Positions 16,253 to 26,019 are shown, numbered from the stretch's first letter. The stretch is 57,595 nucleotides of DNA from an uncultured Clostridia bacterium (GCA_944384395.1 CALWTD010000012.1:1-57595), one strand, 5' to 3'. Numbers and translations: made by a program. The notes: a model not told the origin generated them from the letters alone.

Positions 16253-16283
16253 ATCTTCCTCCACACTTAGTATTTGCAAAAAT

Positions 16284-17858
16284 TTATTTTTTATAAACAT
16301 ATTCTTCGTATGTCATCATTTTATCTATTATTGTATTTTCATCAACAATTTCAATAACTCTATTTGCAACCGTTTCAACAATTTCTTGGTCATGAGTTGT
16401 AAAAAGCATACAACCTTTAAAGTTTATCATTCCCTTATTTAGTGCTGTTATAGATTCAAGGTCCAAATGGTTTGTTGGTTCATCTAATATAACAAAATTT
16501 CCTGCTTCAAGCATCATTTTTGCAAACATACATCTAACCTTTTCACCACCAGAGAGAACATTTACTTGCTTTAATGCTTCTTCGCCTGAAAACAACATTC
16601 TACCAAGCCAGCCACGAATATAACTTTCGGTTTGGTCTTTACTATATTGTCTTAGCCAATCAACTAAACTTAGTGAGCAGTTTTCAAAATAACTTCTGTT
16701 GTCCTGAATTAAATATGTTGGCTTAATTGTTTTACCCCAATTTATCGTTCCACTATCTTGCTTGTCTAGTCCCATTAAAATATTAAATAGCATTGTTGGT
16801 GCCAAACTATTATTTGACAAAATAACAATTTTATCTTCTCGTCTAACAGAAAAACTCAAGTTGTTAAAATATCCTTTTTTTGTTAGATTTTTTACAATTA
16901 AAATTTCTTTTCCAATTTCTTGTTCATATTTAAAATCTATAAAAGGATAGCGTCTTGAACTAATTTTAAAGTCTTCGATGGTAAGCTTTTCAAGTTCCTT
17001 TTTTCTTGATGTTGCTTGTTTTGCCTTTGAAGCATTTGCACTAAAACGAGCAATAAAGTCTTTAAGTTCTTTTGCTCGTTGTTCTGCTTTTTTGTTTTGG
17101 TCTTTTGCTTGTTTTTGCAAAAGTTGGTTTGTTTCATACCAAAAATCATAGTTTCCAAGCATCATGTTTATTTGACCATAGTCCACATCGCAAATATGTG
17201 TGCATACTTTATTTAAAAAATGTCTATTGTGCGAAACAATGATAACGGTGTTTTCAAAATCCAATAAAAAATCTTCAAGCCACTTAACTGTTTTAAAGTC
17301 TAAGTTGTTTGTTGGTTCATCTAAAACCAAAATATCTGGATTTCCAAAAAGTGCTTGTGCCAAAAGAATTTTTACTTTTTGTTTTGGGTCTAAGTTTTTC
17401 ATCAAAGTATAAAAACTACCCTCATCTATGCCGATATTTTTAAGCAATGTTTTTGCTTCGCCATCTGCTTCCCAGCCACCCAGTTCACTAAATTCCGTTT
17501 CAAGTTCGGCAGCCAGCATTCCATCTTCTTCTGAAAAATCTGGTTTTGCATAAAGTTCGTCTTTTTGTTTTGCGATTTCCATAAGTCGTTTATGCCCCAT
17601 AAGAACGGTATCTAATGCAGTGTATTCATCATAGGCATTTTGATTTTGAATTAGAACTGACATTCTTTCTTTTTCATCTCTTACAACTTCGCCTTTATTT
17701 GGTTCTAATTCACCTGTTATAATTTTTAAGAATGTTGATTTTCCTGCGCCATTTGCACCAATTATTCCATAACAGTTGCCTTTTGTAAATTTTAGATTAA
17801 CATCTTTAAACAAAACTCTGCCACCAAATTGTAATGTTACATTGTTTACTTGTATCAT
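16284..17858 (-). CDS. ABC-F family ATPase (YbiT/YkpA-like) with one degenerate ATP site
   Basis: 524 residues from MIQVNNVTLQF (GGAGAA upstream; a longer frame to 18086 is spurious). Two ABC domains and no membrane segments, with a lysine-rich inter-domain linker (about 243-300), as in ABC-F translation factors acting on ribosomes. NBD1: Walker A GANGAGKST (34-42), Walker B ILVLDEPTN, but signature LDPKQ in place of LSGGQ. NBD2: signature LSGGEKVR and Walker B FVILDEPTNHLD are intact, but Walker A reads SNNSLAPTML (about 349-358), with Pro where the phosphate-binding Lys is expected. In the closed dimer the weak Walker A and weak signature form the same composite site, so one site is intact and the other likely dead. 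Confidence 0.9.
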   Translation of the reverse strand: MIQVNNVTLQFGGRVLFKDVNLKFTKGNCYGIIGANGAGKSTFLKIITGELEPNKGEVVRDEKERMSVLIQNQNAYDEYTALDTVLMGHKRLMEIAKQKDELYAKPDFSEEDGMLAAELETEFSELGGWEADGEAKTLLKNIGIDEGSFYTLMKNLDPKQKVKILLAQALFGNPDILVLDEPTNNLDFKTVKWLEDFLLDFENTVIIVSHNRHFLNKVCTHICDVDYGQINMMLGNYDFWYETNQLLQKQAKDQNKKAEQRAKELKDFIARFSANASKAKQATSRKKELEKLTIEDFKISSRRYPFIDFKYEQEIGKEILIVKNLTKKGYFNNLSFSVRREDKIVILSNNSLAPTMLFNILMGLDKQDSGTINWGKTIKPTYLIQDNRSYFENCSLSLVDWLRQYSKDQTESYIRGWLGRMLFSGEEALKQVNVLSGGEKVRCMFAKMMLEAGNFVILDEPTNHLDLESITALNKGMINFKGCMLFTTHDQEIVETVANRVIEIVDENTIIDKMMTYEEYVYKK

Positions 17859-17901
17859 ATTTTCTCCAATATAAAAAATAATGTTATAATAAAAACAAAG
17901 T

Positions 17902-17930
17902 AGTATAACATAATGGTGTAAAGTTGGCAA
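17902..17930 (-). promoter_or_regulatory. Promoter of the ABC-F gene
   Basis: Minus strand: TTGCCA (17925-17930), 17-bp spacer, TATACT (17902-17907), leaving a ~40-nt 5' UTR. Confidence 0.6.
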
Positions 17931-17979
17931 CACTAATAACAAATCTAGTTTTACACAAATTAACAATAAAATCAACAAT

Positions 17980-18008
17980 TTGACTTTTGTCATAAAATAT
18001 GATATTAT
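17980..18008 (+). promoter_or_regulatory. Promoter of the DHH phosphoesterase gene
   Basis: TTGACT (17980-17985), 17-bp spacer, TATTAT (18003-18008), ~16 bp before the AAGGAG site. Confidence 0.65.
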
Positions 18009-18036
18009 ACACGTGTTTTGCGAAAAAGGAGATAAA

Positions 18037-19083
18037 ATGAAATCACTATTAAAGTGTGTAGCAGACATAAAAAAAAGCAAAAACATTGCTATTATAACTC
18101 ACACAACTCCTGATGCCGATGCTTTGTGTTCTGCTATTGCGCTTAAAAAACTGATAAGACAAAACCAAAACGAAAATTCAGAACCAAAGCAAATAGATAT
18201 TTTTGTTGACGCCGATGAAATTGGCGAAAGAAATCTTGCAATTGTAAAAGGCATAGAACTAAATGTCCAAAACTGTGAAAATTATGATTTGGTTATAAGC
18301 GTTGACTGTGCTAGTTTGTCTAGAATGGGAAAATATAGCGAACTTTTCCAAAAATACGACAATACAATAAATATAGATCACCATACAACTAATGATAATT
18401 TTGCCAAAAATAACATAGTTTTAATAACATCATCAACTTGTGAAGGCTTATATTTATTAGCAAAATCGCAAAACGCAAAAATAAGTGATGATGTTTGTAA
18501 ACTAATTTATAGCGGAATTATCACTGACACAAATAATTTAACTCAAGGGACAATAACAGTTAATACTCACAAAGTTATTGCAGAAATTATAGGTAGAAAA
18601 ATAAATGTTGAAGCGTTAAACGATTATTTCTTTAAAAATAATACAAAAAACAAAGCATTTCTATTAAAACAAGCGTTAGATAGTCTTACATTTATTGCCG
18701 GAGATAGAATTGCATTTATGAAATTAACAAAACAAGATTTAGCAGAATGTGAAGCAACTTTTGATGACACACTTGGAATTGTAAATCATGGCATAGAAAT
18801 TAAAGGAGTTGACATAGCAATTTTAGCCATTAAACAAGAAGACAATTCTTATTATGTTAGTTTAAGGGGAAAAAATGGTATAAATGTTGCAAACATTGCA
18901 AAGACAATGGGTGGTGGTGGTCATGAAACCGTTGCAGCATTTCAGTATAATGGACTTCTTGCAGATATGAAAGATCAACTTTTGAAAGCTTGTAAAGATG
19001 AATTAGCAAATCATACTCTTGAAGATATTGAAAATATATTTTATAATGATGATGATGACGAACTTGAAAATAAAAATATGTAA
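18037..19083 (+). CDS. nrnA: DHH-DHHA1 phosphoesterase, NrnA-like
   Basis: 348 residues from MKSLLKCVADIK; the frame is open to 17980 but AAAAAGGAG precedes the ATG at 18037. Motif I THTTPDADAL, VISVDCAS, and DHH (NIDHHTTN) are the metal-binding motifs of DHH phosphoesterases; the C-terminal DHHA1 part ends with TMGGGGHETVAAF, matching 'GGGH..AAG'. Family members degrade nanoRNA (2-5 nt), pAp or linear dinucleotides such as pApA. Length and domain order fit bifunctional oligoribonuclease/pAp phosphatase NrnA. The acidic tail (DDDDELEN) is unusual but short. Confidence 0.87.
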   Translation: MKSLLKCVADIKKSKNIAIITHTTPDADALCSAIALKKLIRQNQNENSEPKQIDIFVDADEIGERNLAIVKGIELNVQNCENYDLVISVDCASLSRMGKYSELFQKYDNTINIDHHTTNDNFAKNNIVLITSSTCEGLYLLAKSQNAKISDDVCKLIYSGIITDTNNLTQGTITVNTHKVIAEIIGRKINVEALNDYFFKNNTKNKAFLLKQALDSLTFIAGDRIAFMKLTKQDLAECEATFDDTLGIVNHGIEIKGVDIAILAIKQEDNSYYVSLRGKNGINVANIAKTMGGGGHETVAAFQYNGLLADMKDQLLKACKDELANHTLEDIENIFYNDDDDELENKNM

Positions 19084-19101
19084 GAATTATACATAATTTA
19101 C

Positions 19102-19132
19102 AAAAAAACTCACAAAATTGTGAGTTTTTTTG
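19102..19132 (+). terminator. Intrinsic terminator
   Basis: AAACTCACAA / TTGTGAGTTT stem followed by a T run directly after the DHH gene. Confidence 0.88.
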
Positions 19133-19311
19133 TTGAATTTGTTTTGTTTAATAAGAATTATATAAATATTAAATATTATATTTTTTTGTTTTTTTATGTA
19201 GTATAATTATTTTTATTATAGTTTTTAAGTGTTTTTGTACTTCCTTAATATTGTCCAGTAAAAGTTTCTATTGTGAGTTTTTAAACTTTGCTATCTTTAT
19301 TTAGCGTAGTT

Positions 19312-19912
19312 AAATAACAAAAAAAGAGCCACAAGTTCGAGGCTCGGTGAAGTCGTCAAAACTGTCGCTTTTATCTTCAATTTGCTTTCGCAAATTTTTT
19401 GTTTTACGCTCCGTTTTTCCTCTCCCCAAAAAGTTTTCGCTAATACTTTTTGGGGTCCCCGATACACTCGCAAGAGTTTGCTTTCGCAAACTAATTGGCA
19501 AAGTTGCCAGAAACAAAGAAATTGTGAAATTTTAAAAAATTTAATATATATTAAGCGTAGCCAAATAACAAAAAAAGAGCCATTATAGCGAGGCTCGCAC
19601 AATGGACACTCGCAAGAGTGTAGTTATTTACTTTAAAAATAGATTATATTTTTTTTAAAATTATTGATAAATTGAAATAACAAAAAAAGAGCCATTAAGC
19701 AAGGCTCGCACAATGGACACTCGCAGGAGTGTAGTTATTTACTTTAAAAATAGATTATATTTTTTTTAAAATTATTGATAAATTGAAATAACAAAAAAAG
19801 AGCCACAAGTTCGAGGCTCGGCGACATTTGTCCACGCAGGAGTGTAGTTGCCTACATGACTGTGTGGCAAAAGTCGTCAGAAACAAAGAAATTGTGAGCT
19901 CTTTTTTTGTTA
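19312..19912 (-). repeat. Tandem terminator-like repeat cluster downstream of glnS
   Basis: The block AATAACAAAAAAAGAGCC...GGCTCG starts at 19312, 19563, 19675 and 19786. The copies at 19563 and 19675 are a near-identical 111-112 bp tandem pair, including CACAATGGACACTCGCA, GAGTGTAGTTATTTAC and an A/T-rich tail. On the minus strand each block reads as GAGCC-loop-GGCTC followed by TTTTTTTGTTATT, a textbook terminator. An inverted copy of the same end (GAGCTCTTTTTTTGTTATT) lies at 19895-19912 against the glnS stop, and ACAAAGAAATTGTGA occurs twice (19512 and 19881 areas). A CCCCAAAAAGT...ACTTTTTGGGG hairpin sits in the first unit. No coding frame is credible. Confidence 0.7.
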
Positions 19913-21565
19913 TTTTTTCTTGGTGTCTTTGAGAGTAATAGTCCTGTTAAACACCAACTTGTTGTTAGTTGTGTCTTTGTCCAAACAGAAATAACCGTTT
20001 CTTATAAACTGATATCTGTCATCAAAGTTGTAATCTACTGTGTCTTCAACATAGCAGTTATCTAAAATTGTTTTTGAATTTGGATTTATTTTGAAATCAC
20101 CTGTTGCTCTTTCTTGACCTTCTACTTCGTCTTGACTTTCTTCGTCAACAAGATTTTCAAATAGTCTTACTTCAACTTGTTTAGCATGATTTGGATTTAT
20201 CCAATGAATTGTGCCCTTAACTTTTTTAGTGCAGTTTGTTCCTGACTTTGTGCCTTCTTCGTAATCGGCATAAATTGTTGTTATGTTGCCGTTTTCATCT
20301 TTATCAAAACTAGTACATTTAACAATATATGCGCCTTTTAGTCTAACTTCGGCACCAACATAGAGTCTATAAAACTTTGGATTTGGTTCTTCAATAAAGT
20401 CTTCGCGTTCTATTAAACTTGTTTTGCCAAAATAATATGTTCTTTTTGTTGTTTCTTCGTTTTGTGGGTAGTCTTCAAGTTCTATTTCTTCTTCTTTGCC
20501 TTCTTCCCAATTGTTTATTACAAGTTTTATTGGATTTAAAACTGCCATAACTCTTTTTGAAACTTGATTTAATTCATCACGAATAAAGTGATTTAAAAAC
20601 TCTGGGTCAATAAGTGCATTACTTTTTGAAATACCAGCAGCAAGAACAAAATTCTTTAAACTGTTTGGAAGAACACCTCGTCTACGAAGTCCCCTTAAAC
20701 TGTAAAGTCGTGGGTCGTCAAAACCTGTAACTAAACCATCTTGAACTAGCTTTTTAATAAATCTTTTACCAAGTATTGCGCCTTTTATATAAAGGTTTGC
20801 ATACTCAACTTGACGTGAGTGGTTTTTAAGTCCACTGTTTTCCACCACCCAATTATAAAGTGGTCTGTGGTCTTCAAATTCTGGACCACAAATTGAGTGT
20901 GTTACCCCTTCATAGCAATCATCAAGTGGATGAGAAAAATCATATGTTGGATATATGTTCCAACTTCTGCCAATTCTTTGGTGGTTGAGATATTGTATTC
21001 TATATATAACTGGATCACGCATGTTCATGTTTGGGCTTGCCATGTCTATTTTTGCTCTTAAACATCTTGAACCTGCTTCAAACTCGCCATTTTTCATTCT
21101 TTCAAAAAGGTCTAAATTTTCTTCAACACTTCTATCTCTATATGGACTGTTTTTGCCCGGTTCGGTTAATGTTCCACGATATTCGCTTACTTGTTCTGGA
21201 CTAAGGTCGCAAACATATGCTTTGCCTTCTTTTATAAGTTTAATTGCAACTTCATAGTTCATTTGAAAATATTCTGTTGCGTAGTGAATTTCGTGCCAAT
21301 TATAGCCAAGCCAATGAACATCATCTTGAATAGAATCAACAAATTCTTGACTTTCTTTTTGTGGGTTTGTGTCATCATATCTAAGATTGCAAATACCTCC
21401 ATATTTTTCTGCCAAACCATAGTTTAAAACAATGTTTCTTACATGTCCAATATGCAAGTATCCACTTGGCTCTGGTGGATGACGAGTTTGAACATGGTCG
21501 CATCGCCCTTCTTTTAAATCTTTATTTATTATGTCTTCTATAAAATTTGTTGCTTCTATTTCCAT
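19910..21565 (-). CDS. glnS: Glutaminyl-tRNA synthetase
   Basis: 551 residues from MEIEATNFIED; the frame extends to 21616 but AAAGGAG precedes the ATG at 21565. HIGH motif in RHPPEPSGYLHIGH, then NLRYDDTNPQKE, the tRNA-acceptor binding region (CGPEFEDHRPLYNW) and a KMSKS-equivalent AILGKRFIKKL, more divergent than the common VMSKRKL. GlnRS charges tRNA-Gln directly; many Bacillota instead use GatCAB, so a bacterial GlnRS here suggests an acquired or lineage-specific gene. The C-terminal beta-barrel anticodon domain is present (LEREDFIEEPNPKFYRL-like region). Confidence 0.95.
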   Translation of the reverse strand: MEIEATNFIEDIINKDLKEGRCDHVQTRHPPEPSGYLHIGHVRNIVLNYGLAEKYGGICNLRYDDTNPQKESQEFVDSIQDDVHWLGYNWHEIHYATEYFQMNYEVAIKLIKEGKAYVCDLSPEQVSEYRGTLTEPGKNSPYRDRSVEENLDLFERMKNGEFEAGSRCLRAKIDMASPNMNMRDPVIYRIQYLNHQRIGRSWNIYPTYDFSHPLDDCYEGVTHSICGPEFEDHRPLYNWVVENSGLKNHSRQVEYANLYIKGAILGKRFIKKLVQDGLVTGFDDPRLYSLRGLRRRGVLPNSLKNFVLAAGISKSNALIDPEFLNHFIRDELNQVSKRVMAVLNPIKLVINNWEEGKEEEIELEDYPQNEETTKRTYYFGKTSLIEREDFIEEPNPKFYRLYVGAEVRLKGAYIVKCTSFDKDENGNITTIYADYEEGTKSGTNCTKKVKGTIHWINPNHAKQVEVRLFENLVDEESQDEVEGQERATGDFKINPNSKTILDNCYVEDTVDYNFDDRYQFIRNGYFCLDKDTTNNKLVFNRTITLKDTKKK

Positions 21566-21587
21566 ATTAACTCCTTTAAACTGAAAT

Positions 21588-21616
21588 AGTTTAACACTTT
21601 TATGCTTATGTTTCAA
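21588..21616 (-). promoter_or_regulatory. Promoter of glnS
   Basis: Minus strand: TTGAAA (21611-21616), 17-bp spacer, TAAACT (21588-21593), just upstream of the AAAGGAG site. Confidence 0.55.
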
Positions 21617-21655
21617 CTATAAATAAAAAAAATATTTAACCAACGCTAAATATTT

Positions 21656-22600
21656 TTATCCTTTATTTTCTAAATATTCATTTAAAAATTTGTATACTGT
21701 TTCTTTATATTTTGTTTCTTCATTTGGCAAACTTAGTGCGTGCCCAGCACCTTTTATTGTTAGTTTATGTCTTAGTTTTGCATTTGTGTTGTTATACAAA
21801 ATATCACGCATATAAAAAGGAACAAACATATCTTTGTCGCCATGAATATATAAAATGGGAACATCGCATTTTTTTACATTTTCTTTTGGACATGCATCGG
21901 TAAGTTTAAATCCTGCTCTAAATTTGAGATACAAATTATAAACTTTCATTGTTGGAATAAAAGACAATATTATACTTTTGTTTGCAATGTTATCAAAAAC
22001 ATCATAAGCACTTGAATATGCACAATCACTTATTATTGCTTTTACATTTTTAGGTTTAGGCATTCCACTATACATACAAACTGTTGCACCACCCATGCTG
22101 AGACCAAAAACAACAACATTAGATTTTGGATACCTTTTTACAATATAATTTACCCAATCACTTAAATCTTTACAGTCATAATAACCCATTGATATAATTT
22201 TACCTTCGCTTTTGCCATGCCCACGATTGTCAAAATTTAGTATGCTGTAACCTTTATCATAAAACAATTTAACATATTGTTGCATTTCCATTGCCTTTGC
22301 ACCATAGCCGTGAACAACTACTGCAATATTGTTTGTGTGATTATCTATAAAGTATCCTTTAAGTTTTAATCCGTCAAAAGAAGTTAGTTCTATGTTTTCT
22401 ATTTTTTTATCTTCCCACCAAGAAAAGTCTATTTTGTATCTATCTATATATCTATATGTATATTTTGTTACAATTTTTGCCATTAGGCAATTTCTTTTTA
22501 TTGTTATTAAATATTTTACTTCACTTGAACATAACAAATAAATAGCAGTACATACTGCTAAAATTGCAACAACTAAAAGAACTATTGAAATTGTATTCAT
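21656..22600 (-). CDS. Membrane-anchored alpha/beta hydrolase
   Basis: 314 residues. An N-terminal transmembrane helix (about 5-25) anchors a hydrolase domain. VVVHGYG oxyanion loop, NFDNRGHGKSEG, nucleophile elbow VFGLSMGG (Ser), acid IHGDKDMFVP (Asp) and GAGHALS (His) complete the catalytic triad. This arrangement is common in Clostridia ('alpha/beta hydrolase with N-terminal TM', S9-like esterases); the substrate is unknown. It lies between ileS and glnS, all on the minus strand, with its own spacing. Confidence 0.87.
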   Translation of the reverse strand: MNTISIVLLVVAILAVCTAIYLLCSSEVKYLITIKRNCLMAKIVTKYTYRYIDRYKIDFSWWEDKKIENIELTSFDGLKLKGYFIDNHTNNIAVVVHGYGAKAMEMQQYVKLFYDKGYSILNFDNRGHGKSEGKIISMGYYDCKDLSDWVNYIVKRYPKSNVVVFGLSMGGATVCMYSGMPKPKNVKAIISDCAYSSAYDVFDNIANKSIILSFIPTMKVYNLYLKFRAGFKLTDACPKENVKKCDVPILYIHGDKDMFVPFYMRDILYNNTNAKLRHKLTIKGAGHALSLPNEETKYKETVYKFLNEYLENKG

Positions 22601-22673
22601 ATTTTTTATTATATCACATTACAAAAATAATTGCACAATATTATATAATATTTGACAAATTTAAACATAAAAA

Positions 22674-22715
22674 CAAAAAAATACCAATTTTTTAACAAAA
22701 TTTGGTATTTTTTTA
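22674..22715 (-). terminator. Terminator after ileS
   Basis: AAATACCAA pairs with TTGGTATTT and both flanks carry homopolymer A/T runs; placed directly after the ileS stop. Confidence 0.8.
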
Positions 22716-22720
22716 TTATT

Positions 22721-25700
22721 TTATTTTGCTTTTATTTTAACTTTAACATTTTCCACTTCAAAAGAAACATCTGCATCGCTGTCTAAAATTGTTGTTTTGT
22801 CGCCAAGTGTTTCGTGACAAATATAATCTATTAAATCACTTGTTAAGTCGCCAGCAATGTCAACTTTTATTCTATCGGTTATTTGAAGGTCGAGTTGTTT
22901 TCGTGAATCTTGAATATTTCTTACAACTTCCCTTGCAATTCCTTCTTGTTTTAACTGTGGTGTTATTGTTAAATCAAGTGAAACAACAATATCGCCGTCG
23001 TTTGAAACAGGTTTATTAGATTTTGCGTCATATGAAACTAATATATCTTCTTTGTTTAGTTTGTATTCATCGTTTGCGCCAATATAATAGAACCCGTTTT
23101 CAAATCTAATTTTTCCACTGTTTATTTCTTTTAATATTAAAGGAATTTTGTTTCCAAGTGTTTTTCCTGCCGTCAAGAAATTTATTTTATATTTAACTGT
23201 GGCTATATTTGATATGTCGCTTATAAATTCAATATTTTTAACATTTAACTCTTCTTTTATTATGTCGGCATAATCTTTTGCAAGGTCATAATATTTTTCG
23301 TTTGAAAAGGCAACTTGAAGTAGTGATAGTGGTTGTCTATTTTTTATGTTGTATTTGTTTCTTATTCCTCTTGAAAGGTGAATAATGTCTTGAACAACTT
23401 CTATTTCATCAAGGAGAGTTTGATTTTTATATTTTTCGTCAATGTTTGGCCAATCTTCAAGATGAACACTCTCTCGCTGTGTTAAACTTGTGTAAATTTT
23501 TTCTGCTATGATTGGTGTAATTGGTGCCATAATTTTGCAAGTGTTTGTTAATACATAGTAAAGTGTTTCATAGGCGTCTTTTTTGTCTTTGTCCATGCCA
23601 CTGCCCCAAAAACGACGTCTTGACCTTCTTATATACCAATTGCTTAATCCGTCTATTAGAGATAAGATTGGTTTAACGTATTCGTCAATTTGATACTTGT
23701 CCATACTTGCCTTTATCTGTTTTTCGGTGCTATAAAGTTTTGCAAGTATCCATTTGTCTAGTTTATTTTCTGGATTTGGTTTGTTTGATACATCGCCTTT
23801 AAAATTGTCAATTTGGGCATAACTTTGATAGAAATATGCACAGTTATAAAGTGGCAATATAAATTGTTGCAAACAATCTTTAAGTCCGTTGTCATCAAAC
23901 ACCATATCGTTTACAAGCATAACAGGAGATTGATACATATAAAGTCTAAACGCATCTGTTCCATATGTTTTCATAAGTTGCATTGGGTCGGTGTAGTTTT
24001 TAGATTTTTTAGAAAGTTTTTTGCCTTCTTTGTCGAGTACTGTTCCATGAACAATACAATTTTTGTATGCAGGTTTATTAAATAAAGCAACAGACAAAAC
24101 ATGCAAATAGTAGAACCAACATCTTATTTGTCCTGTATACTCAACAACAAAATCTGATGGAGAGTGAGTGTCGAACCATTTTTTATTTTCAAAAGGATAG
24201 TGAAGTCTTGCAAAAGGAACACTTGCCGACTCAAACCAACAATCTAACACTTCGCTTATTCTGTGCATTGTTCCATCACAATGTGGGCATTTGTATGTTA
24301 CTTTGTCCATGTATTGTTTATGCAAGTTGTCTAGTTTAATTCCACTTGCCTTTTCTATTTCTGCTTTGCTTCCCAAAACTTCTGTATGATTGCACTTATC
24401 ACATTGCCATACAGGAATTGGTGTACTCCAATATCTGTTACGAGATATGTTCCAATCTCTTGCATTATTTAGCCAATTTGCATATCTTCCTGTTTTAATA
24501 TAGTCTGGGACCCAATTTATTTCTTGATTTTTTTCTATGAGTTTTTGTTTTATTTTTTCTATATTAAAATACCAAGCGTCCATTGCTTTGTAGATTAGTG
24601 GCTTGTTACATCTCCAACAGTGTGGATAATTGTGAACAATACTTCCATCACTAACAAACAAGTTGCTTTCTTTAAGATATTTAACAACATCGCCGTTAAC
24701 ATCAAAAACATGCTTATTTTCGTATGGTGGGACTTCGCTTGTAAAATGCCCTTTTTCGTCAACAGGACAAACAAGTGGAACACCATTTTTCTTGCATGCC
24801 CAATAGTCATCTTCACCAAATGCAGGTGCAATATGAACAATGGAAATACCTTCACCTTCTTCAACAAAATCTACTGCAATAACTTTAAACGCACCCTCTT
24901 GTTTTTTGCTTTCAAAAAAACTGAAAAGTGGAGTGTATGTTTTTCCAACAAGTTCTTTTCCTTTTACAACTTTAACAATTGTTGGATTTTCGCCAAACAC
25001 ATTTTTAAAACTTGTTAAACTTAACTTTCCTGCAACAAAAATTTCATCGCCAACTTCAACATAGGCATAATCTATTGCTTCGCCAACGGCAAGTGCCATG
25101 TTTGAAGGAAGTGTCCATGGTGTTGTTGTCCATGCCAAAAAGTAAACAGGTTTATTGTTTATAACTTCTTGTGTTTTAAATTTTGCAATTACCCAACGGT
25201 CTTGTTTTGGTCGTGTTGAATCACTTTCTCTTGTTTCGCTAATTGAAAGTGGTGTTTCACATCTTGTGCAGTATGGTGTAACTCTATAATCTTTATATAT
25301 ATAACCTTTATTATATAGTTCTTTAAATGCCCAAATAACACTTTCCATAAAATTGGTGTCCATGGTTTTGTAGGCATGGTCGTAGTCGACCCATCTTGCC
25401 ATTTCGTTTACATAATCTCTCCATGCGTCATTGTTTTGAGAAACAATTTCAAGGCATTTATTGTTGAATGCTTCAACACCAATTTCATTTTCTATTTGAG
25501 TTTTATCTGTGATACCAAGTGCATTTTCTGCTTGAACTTCTATTGGAAGTCCGTGGCAATCCCAACCCCATGTTCTTGGCACAGAGTACCCCTGCATTGT
25601 TAGATATCTTGAAACCATATCTTTTATAAACGAAACGAGAACTGTTCCGTGATGAGGCTTTCCTGTTGGAAATGGTGGGCCGTCGTAGAAAACTTTTTCC

Positions 25701-25813
25701 TTTCCTAAATTTTTGTTGACTGATTTTTTAAAAGTGTCGTCTTCTTTCCAATATGACAAAACTTCTTCTTGAACTTTTGCAATATTTGGTATTCTTTCTA
25801 GTTCTTTTTTCAT
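22721..25813 (-). CDS. ileS: Isoleucyl-tRNA synthetase, eukaryotic-like type 2
   Basis: 1030 residues. FYDGPPFPTGKPHHGT near residues 42-57 and VPRTWGWDCHGLPIEV are diagnostic of IleRS with the type-2 (eukaryotic-like) N-terminus; KKLSKKSKN is the KMSKS loop. The editing (CP1) domain and anticodon-binding helix bundle are present by length. The HIGH tetrapeptide reads HHGT, its fourth His replaced by Thr, which is unusual. Type-2 enzymes are generally much less sensitive to mupirocin; that is family knowledge, not shown here. No T-box leader is found upstream; instead there is a plain promoter and short hairpins. Confidence 0.95.
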   Translation of the reverse strand: MKKELERIPNIAKVQEEVLSYWKEDDTFKKSVNKNLGKEKVFYDGPPFPTGKPHHGTVLVSFIKDMVSRYLTMQGYSVPRTWGWDCHGLPIEVQAENALGITDKTQIENEIGVEAFNNKCLEIVSQNNDAWRDYVNEMARWVDYDHAYKTMDTNFMESVIWAFKELYNKGYIYKDYRVTPYCTRCETPLSISETRESDSTRPKQDRWVIAKFKTQEVINNKPVYFLAWTTTPWTLPSNMALAVGEAIDYAYVEVGDEIFVAGKLSLTSFKNVFGENPTIVKVVKGKELVGKTYTPLFSFFESKKQEGAFKVIAVDFVEEGEGISIVHIAPAFGEDDYWACKKNGVPLVCPVDEKGHFTSEVPPYENKHVFDVNGDVVKYLKESNLFVSDGSIVHNYPHCWRCNKPLIYKAMDAWYFNIEKIKQKLIEKNQEINWVPDYIKTGRYANWLNNARDWNISRNRYWSTPIPVWQCDKCNHTEVLGSKAEIEKASGIKLDNLHKQYMDKVTYKCPHCDGTMHRISEVLDCWFESASVPFARLHYPFENKKWFDTHSPSDFVVEYTGQIRCWFYYLHVLSVALFNKPAYKNCIVHGTVLDKEGKKLSKKSKNYTDPMQLMKTYGTDAFRLYMYQSPVMLVNDMVFDDNGLKDCLQQFILPLYNCAYFYQSYAQIDNFKGDVSNKPNPENKLDKWILAKLYSTEKQIKASMDKYQIDEYVKPILSLIDGLSNWYIRRSRRRFWGSGMDKDKKDAYETLYYVLTNTCKIMAPITPIIAEKIYTSLTQRESVHLEDWPNIDEKYKNQTLLDEIEVVQDIIHLSRGIRNKYNIKNRQPLSLLQVAFSNEKYYDLAKDYADIIKEELNVKNIEFISDISNIATVKYKINFLTAGKTLGNKIPLILKEINSGKIRFENGFYYIGANDEYKLNKEDILVSYDAKSNKPVSNDGDIVVSLDLTITPQLKQEGIAREVVRNIQDSRKQLDLQITDRIKVDIAGDLTSDLIDYICHETLGDKTTILDSDADVSFEVENVKVKIKAK

Positions 25814-25851
25814 TTTGTCTCCTTAAAATAGCAATCAGTTTACTAACTGTT

Positions 25852-25915
25852 TTTTGTTGCAAAATGCAACAAACTTATAACAACTAAATATAGCATAATA
25901 AAACTGTTTAGTCAA
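25852..25915 (-). promoter_or_regulatory. Promoter and hairpin leader of ileS
   Basis: Minus strand: TTGACT (25910-25915), 17-bp spacer, TATATT (25887-25892). The short leader then has a perfect 9-bp hairpin TTTGTTGCA/TGCAACAAA (about 25852-25872) with a three-base loop. It is not followed by a T run, so it is probably not a terminator. Confidence 0.6.
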
Positions 25916-26019
25916 CAAACTAGAAAAGCGAAAAAACTTTAAGTTTATTTTAAAATTTTTGTGGAGTTTTAAACATAACAATAAGCAAACTATTTGCAAA
26001 AAAAAGTTTTGTTTGCAGT

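Noticed and set aside
19297..19602. Several overlapping short frames on both strands
   Set aside because: They fall entirely in the repeat cluster, lack ribosome-binding sites and have repetitive composition.
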